A stretch of 19,282 nucleotides of DNA from an uncultured Anaerosporobacter sp. (lineage in GTDB: Bacteria > Bacillota > Clostridia > Lachnospirales > Lachnospiraceae): assembly GCA_945787925.1 (NCBI GenBank), contig CALZJY010000005.1, positions 1-19,282 of the forward strand, in the 5' to 3' direction. The notes under the pieces were generated by a model. It was not told where the DNA came from, did no database searches, and was given only the letters and a program-made list of their open reading frames with translations. The translations under genes and the position numbers were made by a program. The first letter of the stretch is position 1; the number at the start of each line of letters is the position of its first letter. Of the stretch, positions 14,361 through 19,282 are shown in pieces.

Positions 14361-14391
14361 ATGAGGCTAAAAATGGTTTCATTCCTAAAAA

Positions 14392-15762
14392 CTATGACAT
14401 TTGATTTCTTTTCACGATGTCTAGTAATTGCTCCTTCGTGTTTAACTCAGGTTGTTCAATTACCTGCTCTAATAGCATTTGTAAGGTCTCACCTAACTCT
14501 TTTCCTGGCTTTAAGCCGTTCTGAATCAAGTCTTTTCCTGTGACTGCTAGCTCTTTTAACTGTACGCAATGTTCTTTTTCACAAAGCTCAATATATAGTT
14601 TTTCTACGCTTGCAATCCTTGCAAGCTTCTCTTCATGGGTCTCTGGATTCTGTGCTAACACGTCTGCTCTTTGTACAAGGAATAAGAATGGCATATATTC
14701 TTTTCCTACCTTGTTTGTCGCACGACGTACTGCCTTTGCTCTTGGCTCAACTCGATAATCATGGAAGAATACTAGCTTGCATACCATATCGATCGTATAG
14801 TTATCAAAACGAAGGCGTTTTAATACGTTCTTCGCAATGGCCGCACCTTCTTCTGGATGTCCATGGAAATGGTCCCTTCCTGTTTCATCTACCGTTCTCA
14901 TGGCAGGTTTCGCAACATCATGAAGTAACATTGTTAAGCAAAGCACCACATAGTCTTTTTCCGAGATGGACTCATTGTCTCTTGCAAGCTCCTTCATCGC
15001 TTCCATTGCCTTGATTGTATGCATTCCTACGGAATAGATATGATGTGGGTTTGTCTGTTCTGTCGCCATCATCACATCGAATTCTGGAAGTACCACTTTC
15101 GTAATTCCAAGGTCATATGCATTTAATAATAACTCTGGGTGCTTGGAGCTAATAAGCTTTACTAACTCTACGCGGATTCGTTCCGCGCTGATATTCTTAA
15201 GATGCTCTGCCTTTTCCCTGATTGCTTCCATCGTTTCTTCTTCGATGGAGAATCCTAATTGGGCTGCAAATCGTACGGCCCTCATGATACGAAGAGCATC
15301 CTCGTCAAAACGGTCGGCTGCTTTTCCAACACAGCGGATCACTTGCTTTTCAATGTCACCTAGGCCATCAAACTCATCTACCATGCCGTCTTTATGGTTA
15401 TATGCCATGGCATTGATGGTAAAGTCACGTCTCTTTAAGTCTTCTACTAAGTTGCTTGTAAACTCGACGCTCTTTGGATGACGGTTGTCCTCATACTCTC
15501 CATCGATTCGGTATGTCGTAACCTCATACCCTTCCTTCTCTAGCATAACCGTTACCGTTCCATGCTCGATTCCTGTATCAATCGTACGACGGAATAACTC
15601 TTTTACCTGCTCTGGCTTTGCAGAAGTCGTAATGTCCCAATCTCCCGGCTCACGGCCTAAAATGGTATCACGGACACATCCTCCGACTGCATATGCTTCA
15701 TAACCATGTTCAATTAACGTATTTACGATATACTCCACATGTTCTGGAACTCTAATCTTCAT
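14392..15762 (-). CDS. cca: CCA tRNA nucleotidyltransferase (class II) with HD domain
   Basis: The enzyme adds or repairs the CCA end of tRNAs in the cytoplasm. In 456 residues the N-terminal polymerase-beta-like head shows AVGGCVRD (25-32) and the catalytic pair in GDWDIT (D41, D43), then RRDFTINAMAY (111-121), DEDALRIMRAVRFAAQLGF (153-171) and SAERIRVEL (192-200). An HD domain follows at about 240-370, with H248, LLHDVAKP (H281, D282) and FHGHP (299-303), which may give phosphohydrolase activity. A helical tail (390-456) ends the protein. The ATG has only a weak AGGGAT site. It has its own promoter. No clear terminator follows, so some read-through into the CotS-like gene is possible. Confidence 0.95.
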   Translation of the reverse strand: MKIRVPEHVEYIVNTLIEHGYEAYAVGGCVRDTILGREPGDWDITTSAKPEQVKELFRRTIDTGIEHGTVTVMLEKEGYEVTTYRIDGEYEDNRHPKSVEFTSNLVEDLKRRDFTINAMAYNHKDGMVDEFDGLGDIEKQVIRCVGKAADRFDEDALRIMRAVRFAAQLGFSIEEETMEAIREKAEHLKNISAERIRVELVKLISSKHPELLLNAYDLGITKVVLPEFDVMMATEQTNPHHIYSVGMHTIKAMEAMKELARDNESISEKDYVVLCLTMLLHDVAKPAMRTVDETGRDHFHGHPEEGAAIAKNVLKRLRFDNYTIDMVCKLVFFHDYRVEPRAKAVRRATNKVGKEYMPFLFLVQRADVLAQNPETHEEKLARIASVEKLYIELCEKEHCVQLKELAVTGKDLIQNGLKPGKELGETLQMLLEQVIEQPELNTKEQLLDIVKRNQMS

Positions 15763-15864
15763 TTCTCTATCCCTACTTTATCTATTTTCGATTCTATTCG
15801 ATATATTTCTACTTTTACTACTAAAAACTTCTTTTTCTTAACTCGTTCTCTACAGAACGTAACC

Positions 15865-15893
15865 ATTATAATGCGTAAAATGTTCTAAAACAA
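15865..15893 (-). promoter_or_regulatory. Sigma-A promoter of cca
   Basis: On the - strand, TTGTTT (15888-15893), a 17-base spacer and a perfect TATAAT (15865-15870). The leader is about 95 bases and begins with a small hairpin (CGTTCT/AGAACG, about 15844-15859). Confidence 0.7.
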
Positions 15894-15910
15894 TAATTTT
15901 AAAAAAGTTA

Positions 15911-15940
15911 TTGCATTCTATATCCTCTATGCTTTATACT
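15911..15940 (+). promoter_or_regulatory. Promoter of folT
   Basis: TTGCAT (15911-15916) and TATACT (15935-15940), 18 bases apart. Transcription would start near 15947, about 20 bases before the riboswitch. It is divergent from the cca promoter. Confidence 0.55.
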
Positions 15941-15964
15941 TTATCACGATAAAATATAAAAGAG

Positions 15965-16068
15965 TAAGCAGAGTAGAACGTTGTGCGTTAAGTGCTGATC
16001 AGACGGGGAGTTGCTGGTCAGACGAAAAGTAATCCGCTTGCGGTACAACATTCGCATCCCGCTGCTAC
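15965..16068 (+). ncRNA. THF (folate) riboswitch, class I
   Basis: The sequence matches the THF-I consensus along its length: GAGTAGA, GCGTTAAGTGC, GGGGAGTTGC, CAGACGAAAAGT, AATCCGC and CATTCGCATCC. Helices can be drawn. P1 is AGCAG 15967-15971 with CTGCT 16062-16066. P2 is GTTGT 15980-15984 with ACAAC 16045-16049. P3 is 15995-16002 with 16014-16021 (one G-U pair). A short CCGC/GCGG stem lies at 16034-16043. This class binds tetrahydrofolate and turns off folate transport or synthesis genes. The next gene is folT, which confirms the call. Confidence 0.95.
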
Positions 16069-16070
16069 AC

Positions 16071-16130
16071 ATAGAACTTGATACCTCTATGCTTGTAGCG
16101 CTCGAGTCTGCAAAGGAGGTAATTTTTTTT
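16071..16130 (+). promoter_or_regulatory. Expression platform of the THF riboswitch (hidden folT ribosome binding site)
   Basis: TACCTC (16082-16087) is complementary to GAGGTA (16116-16121), which is part of the folT SD AAAGGAGGT (16112-16120). Eight T (16123-16130) follow and then the ATG. A competing pairing, ATAGA (16071-16075) with TCTAT (16086-16090), could free the SD. The platform may block translation, stop transcription, or both. Confidence 0.6.
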
Positions 16131-16685
16131 ATGAAGAATACAATATCAATCTTCAAAGAAAGCTCTAGTAAATTAAAGAATATCAGCTGCCTAACCGTAT
16201 GTTCAATGCTGATCGCATTATCAGTAGTACTAGGATCATTCTCGATTCAACTTTCCCAAAATATCCGTATCAGTTTCACTTTCATTCCAATCGCTATCGC
16301 TGGCTATCTATTTGGACCAATCGTAGCTGGTCTTGCGGGTGGCTCTGTTGATATCATCAATTTCTTACTTCATCCAACAGGACCATTTGCCCCAGGACTT
16401 ACATTATGTGCCATTCTTGCAGGTGTAGTACATGGACTGTTCTTATATCGTAAGCCTTTAAGCATTTTACGCGTTGGCGGTTCTTTATTTATAAACACAG
16501 TATTCATAAGCGTATTATTAAGAACCTACATCCTTTCTTTGTTATACGGTATGCCTTTTGTTGCAAACTTGATTACCCGTTTACCTGTACAGGCAATCAA
16601 GCTTCCAATTAACATCTTAATCCTTTATGTAGTATTAAGAGCATTGATTCAGTCTAACATCTTTAGACTGCTTAAACAACAGTAG
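16131..16685 (+). CDS. folT: Folate ECF transporter substrate-binding S component
   Basis: FolT is the membrane S component that captures folate for an energy-coupling-factor transporter. I chose the ATG at 16131 (184 residues), which directly follows the riboswitch platform; the longer open frame upstream runs through the riboswitch and is not coding. The sequence has about six membrane helices (roughly 20-40, 50-72, 85-105, 115-135, 140-155 and 158-176). Family features are NIRISFTFIPIAIAGYLFGPIVAGLAGGSVDIINFLLHP (44-82) and FAPGLTLCAILAGVVHGLFLYRKP (86-109). No EcfA or EcfT genes are in the window, so it probably shares a common ECF module. The THF riboswitch implies repression when reduced folate is plentiful. 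Confidence 0.93.
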   Translation: MKNTISIFKESSSKLKNISCLTVCSMLIALSVVLGSFSIQLSQNIRISFTFIPIAIAGYLFGPIVAGLAGGSVDIINFLLHPTGPFAPGLTLCAILAGVVHGLFLYRKPLSILRVGGSLFINTVFISVLLRTYILSLLYGMPFVANLITRLPVQAIKLPINILILYVVLRALIQSNIFRLLKQQ

Positions 16686-16805
16686 TTTACTATAAATATC
16701 TTTTAGTCTTGCCGAATAGAAACCAACTTATTCGGTAAGGCTAGATTACATAGAAAATTAAAATACTCCCCAACATATAATAATTCTCCTAACGCTTAGA
16801 GAAAC

Positions 16806-16862
16806 AAAAAGGGAAGCATCGTACTAACGATTTTTAAACGTTAGTGCGATGCTTCCCTTTTT
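16806..16862. terminator. Bidirectional terminator between folT and proS
   Basis: A 24-bp stem (16806-16829 with 16839-16862, one G-U pair) has its own A-run and T-run at the two ends, so it can stop transcripts from both converging genes. Confidence 0.93.
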
Positions 16863-16901
16863 CCTTTGATGGCGTAAGCCATCCGACGAGCTATGAAATT
16901 C

Positions 16902-18341
16902 TTAGTATGCTCTACCCCAGTAAACCATAGTTTTTGCTGGTTTTCCACAGCAAACGCAAGTTTCTGCAAGTGTTTCTTGTTCGAATGGCATACAACGAGA
17001 AGTTGCACCAGTGTCTTCTTTGATCTTTTCTTCACATGCAAGATCTTTACACCACATAGCTTTTACGAAGCCTGGTTTTTCTTCGATTGTTTGTTTGAAT
17101 TCATCATAGTTTGTAGCAACGTAAGTATGAGCATCTCTATGCGCTCTAGCTCTTTCAAGCATATCAGCTTGCATTTGTTCTAATACTTCGCCAAGTTTTG
17201 TTTCGATTTCGTCTAATGATACAACGATTTTTTCTCTTGTGTCACGACGAACGATAACCGCTTGGTTTGCTTCAATATCTTTTGGTCCGATTTCGATACG
17301 AACTGGGATACCTTTGATTTCTTGTTCAGAGAATTTCCAGCCTGGACTCTTATCTGTAGCATCTACATTTACTCTGAATTCTTTGGATAATCTATTTCTT
17401 AATTCATCCGCTTTTTCTAATACGCCTTCTTTATGTTGAGCGATTGGAATGATCATTACTTGTGTTGGAGCGATTCTTGGAGGTAATACTAAGCCTGAGT
17501 CATCGCCGTGAACCATGATGATTGCACCGATGATTCTTGTGGACATACCCCAAGAAGTTTGATGAACATATTGAAGTTTGTTTTGTTTATCCGTATATTG
17601 GATGCCGAATGCATGAGCGAATCCATCACCGAAGTTATGGCTAGTACCGGATTGTAATGCCTTACCATCGTGCATAAGTGCTTCGATTGTGTAAGTAGAG
17701 TGAGCACCAGCGAATTTTTCTTTATCTGTTTTACGTCCTTTGATCATTGGGATTGCAAGTACGTTTTCACAGAAATCTGCATATAAGTTAAGCATTTGAA
17801 CAGTTCTTTCTTCTGCTTCTTCTGCAGTCGCATGTGCTGTATGGCCTTCTTGCCATAAGAATTCCATAGAACGAAGGAATGGACGAGTTGTCTTTTCCCA
17901 ACGAACAACGGAACACCATTGGTTATATAATTTAGGTAAATCTCTATAAGATTGAACAATATTAGAATATAAATCACAGAATAATGTTTCGGAAGTTGGA
18001 CGAACGCATAATCTTTCTTGTAATGGTTCTAATCCACCGTGAGTTACCCAAGCAACTTCTGGTGCGAAACCTTCTACGTGATCTTTTTCTTTTTGTAATA
18101 AACTTTCTGGGATGAACATTGGCATATATACGTTTTCTACGCCAGTTTCTTTAAATCTTTGATCTAGTTGTTTTTGGATGTTTTCCCAAAGTGCATAGCC
18201 GTTTGGTCTGAAAATCATACATCCTCTCACGCTAGAATAATCAATTAATTCTGCTTTTTTTACAACGTCTGTATACCATTGTGCAAAATCTTCAGCCATA
18301 GGTGTAATGGCTTCTACTAATTTCTTATTATTGTTTCCCAT
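16902..18341 (-). CDS. proS: Prolyl-tRNA synthetase, archaeal/eukaryal-type (ProS type 3)
   Basis: The enzyme charges tRNA-Pro with proline. It has 479 residues, lacks the bacterial editing insertion, and has the C-terminal zinc-binding extension, so it belongs to the short archaeal/eukaryal-like group also found in many Firmicutes. Visible class II motifs are motif 1 around VYMPMFIPESLL (71-82), RPTSET (114-119), motif 2 WEKTTRPFLRSMEFLWQEGHTAH (148-170) and motif 3 GMSTRIIGAIIMVHGDDSGLVLPPRIAP. The anticodon-binding domain follows. The C-terminal cysteines C431, C436, C462 and C465 are the likely zinc ligands, and the protein ends in the typical WGRAY. The ATG has AAGGAAG about 10 bases upstream. 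A T-box leader controls it. Confidence 0.97.
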   Translation of the reverse strand: MGNNNKKLVEAITPMAEDFAQWYTDVVKKAELIDYSSVRGCMIFRPNGYALWENIQKQLDQRFKETGVENVYMPMFIPESLLQKEKDHVEGFAPEVAWVTHGGLEPLQERLCVRPTSETLFCDLYSNIVQSYRDLPKLYNQWCSVVRWEKTTRPFLRSMEFLWQEGHTAHATAEEAEERTVQMLNLYADFCENVLAIPMIKGRKTDKEKFAGAHSTYTIEALMHDGKALQSGTSHNFGDGFAHAFGIQYTDKQNKLQYVHQTSWGMSTRIIGAIIMVHGDDSGLVLPPRIAPTQVMIIPIAQHKEGVLEKADELRNRLSKEFRVNVDATDKSPGWKFSEQEIKGIPVRIEIGPKDIEANQAVIVRRDTREKIVVSLDEIETKLGEVLEQMQADMLERARAHRDAHTYVATNYDEFKQTIEEKPGFVKAMWCKDLACEEKIKEDTGATSRCMPFEQETLAETCVCCGKPAKTMVYWGRAY

Positions 18342-18425
18342 AATACTATGTCTTCCTTTCTTGTTGTTCTAATTAACCTGATTCGATTAATAATTGACAA
18401 TTTTGACATGTGCTTTTTTTGGAAT

Positions 18426-18654
18426 AAAAAAAAGCCCTCATGTCCACAAGGGACCGAAAGACTCGGCGGTACCACCCTATTTAGTAACAGTCCATCTGCT
18501 ACTCTCTTTTCATCCAATAACGCAGGAAATACGCTGCATTTTCACACAGAGCTCCAAGGTAGGTTCAAATCTTGTGACTTTAAGAATCTCTCACCAACGA
18601 TTCTCTCTCTTTGAAAGCACAATGAGTCTACTATTCCTCTTCAACGCCTTATAT
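18426..18654 (-). ncRNA. T-box riboswitch of proS with CCU (Pro) specifier
   Basis: On the - strand the T-box core AGGGTGGTACCGCC lies at 18465-18478. Its AGGG can pair with CCCT (18449-18452) as antiterminator. The same CCCT can pair instead with AGGG at 18435-18438, giving a terminator followed by eight T (18426-18433). Upstream in stem I, the specifier-loop-like GAA-CCT-A places a proline codon at 18561-18563. The TGGT bulge would pair with an ACCA tRNA end. Uncharged tRNA-Pro should therefore allow proS transcription. Confidence 0.95.
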
Positions 18655-18660
18655 AGCATG

Positions 18661-18689
18661 ATTTTAAGGGAATCCCCGTCATTTGTCAA
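18661..18689 (-). promoter_or_regulatory. Sigma-A promoter of the proS T-box transcript
   Basis: On the - strand, a perfect TTGACA (18684-18689), a 17-base spacer and TAAAAT (18661-18666). The -35 box overlaps the stop region of the upstream membrane-protein gene. I see no terminator for that gene before it, so it may read into the T-box. Confidence 0.88.
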
Positions 18690-19282
18690 GAAAGAGTTTC
18701 TCCCTCATTCTCCTGCTTTTTAAAGTATCCGCTCTCTTCTAAAATTGTCTTTATGATCACCAATGCCAACGGTCCTAATAAAAATCCTGTGACCCCAAAT
18801 AGCTGTACTCCTACATACATCGCTATAAATGTAAAGATTGGCTTTAACCCGATGCGTCCTCCTAATAATCTAGGCTCAATTAACGAACGAATGAACTCGC
18901 ACAGCCCATACATCGTAATGAGGATCGCACTTGCAAGATATGACTTTCCAAGCAATTTTATGATTGCAAGTGGCACTAGGAATAAGCCGCTTCCCACGAC
19001 CGGAAACGCGTCCATAAATGCAATGCCGATTCCTGCAAGCCATGCGTACTCGCTTCCGATGAAATGAAAGCCCAAAATTAAGATGACCGCATTCACTAGC
19101 ATGATGGTTGCCTGCGTCTTCACATAGGCAATGCCCACATGGCTAAGCTTCCCGGTTACTGGAGAGACCGCCTTATAAAACTCACTATTTAAATAGTTTT
19201 CCCTGATTTCATCATAATCTACAATCATATTGATGACTGCAAGCACCACGATAAAGAGTAACGTAAAGACGCCTACGATTCC
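18686..19282 (-). CDS. AI-2E/YtvI-type transporter family membrane protein, C-terminal part (5' end outside window)
   Basis: The frame stays open to the window edge, so about 199 C-terminal residues are present and the start lies outside; the GTG at 19249 is internal. The protein has several membrane helices, including GIVGVFTLLFIVLAVINMIV, ATIMLVNAVILILGFHFIG, GIGIAFMDAFPVVGSGLFLVPLAI and a hydrophobic end, VQLFGVTGFLLGPLALVII. The motifs DAFPVVGSG, EPRLLGGRIGLKPIFTFIAMYVG and LFGVTGFLLGPL are hallmarks of the AI-2E family (formerly UPF0118), which includes the sporulation protein YtvI and the AI-2 exporter TqsA. Substrate and role cannot be told apart here. A charged cytoplasmic tail, ESGYFKKQENEGETLS, ends the protein. 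Confidence 0.85.
   Translation of the reverse strand, partial: GIVGVFTLLFIVVLAVINMIVDYDEIRENYLNSEFYKAVSPVTGKLSHVGIAYVKTQATIMLVNAVILILGFHFIGSEYAWLAGIGIAFMDAFPVVGSGLFLVPLAIIKLLGKSYLASAILITMYGLCEFIRSLIEPRLLGGRIGLKPIFTFIAMYVGVQLFGVTGFLLGPLALVIIKTILEESGYFKKQENEGETLS

Noticed and set aside
16011..16130. N-terminal extension of folT from 16011
   Set aside because: This stretch is the THF riboswitch and its platform. The ATG at 16131 has a perfect SD and gives the usual FolT length.
1..19282. Mobile element, prophage, CRISPR array, tRNA or rRNA gene
   Set aside because: I saw no transposase, integrase, spaced direct repeats, target-site duplications or tRNA cloverleaf; the gene content is core chromosomal.

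Overview
This AT-rich window reads as chromosomal core sequence from an anaerobic, spore-forming member of Clostridia, most likely family Lachnospiraceae. The evidence is a set of endospore genes (spoIIR, a SPOCS/LysM protein, a CotS-family coat protein, veg), a proline T-box, a class I tetrahydrofolate (THF) riboswitch in front of folT, the archaeal/eukaryal-type proS, strong AGGAGG-type ribosome binding sites, and some TTG and GTG starts. I see no phage genes, transposase, integrase, CRISPR array, tRNA or rRNA, so this is not an accessory island. The genus is not determined.

Layout. Positions 1-3200 (+ strand) hold the 3' end of pncB, a secreted M15B/VanY-type D,D-carboxypeptidase with a long Pro/Thr tail, a PlsC-type acyltransferase, and a small membrane protein of unknown function. 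Positions 3200-7060 (- strand) hold a lipoprotein with an Arg/Lys/Ser-rich segment, the ddl-murI-DUF1934 operon, and spoIIR. Positions 7290-8900 (+) hold ispE with a GntR/FCD regulator. Positions 8950-15760 (-) hold the SPOCS/LysM gene, veg, a PrcB-like lipoprotein, a PEGA-domain protein, a cotS-type gene and cca. Positions 15900-16690 (+) hold the THF riboswitch and folT. Positions 16900-19282 (-) hold T-box-controlled proS and the 5'-truncated gene of an AI-2E/YtvI-type membrane protein.

How the genes fit together. Ddl (D-Ala-D-Ala), MurI (D-Glu) and the VanY-like peptidase all act on peptidoglycan stem peptides. SpoIIR (the forespore-to-mother-cell signal), Veg, the SPOCS/LysM protein and the CotS-like protein belong to sporulation and spore-envelope work. 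PncB, IspE, FolT, CCA and ProS are NAD, isoprenoid, folate and translation housekeeping genes. Most convergent gene pairs are separated by hairpins that can terminate in both directions.

The regulatory DNA is the most interesting part. There is a clear THF riboswitch whose platform can hide the folT ribosome binding site. There is a T-box with a readable CCU (Pro) specifier. A terminator after veg has a 3' arm that contains the SPOCS gene's ribosome binding site and a T-run that touches its GTG. A terminator before plsC has the plsC -10 box in its loop. A good sigma-K match lies before the cotS-type gene. Two back-to-back long imperfect hairpins (11131-11220) are explained by no gene and are the best candidate for a dispersed repeat or structured RNA. 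I found no convincing new multi-gene system.
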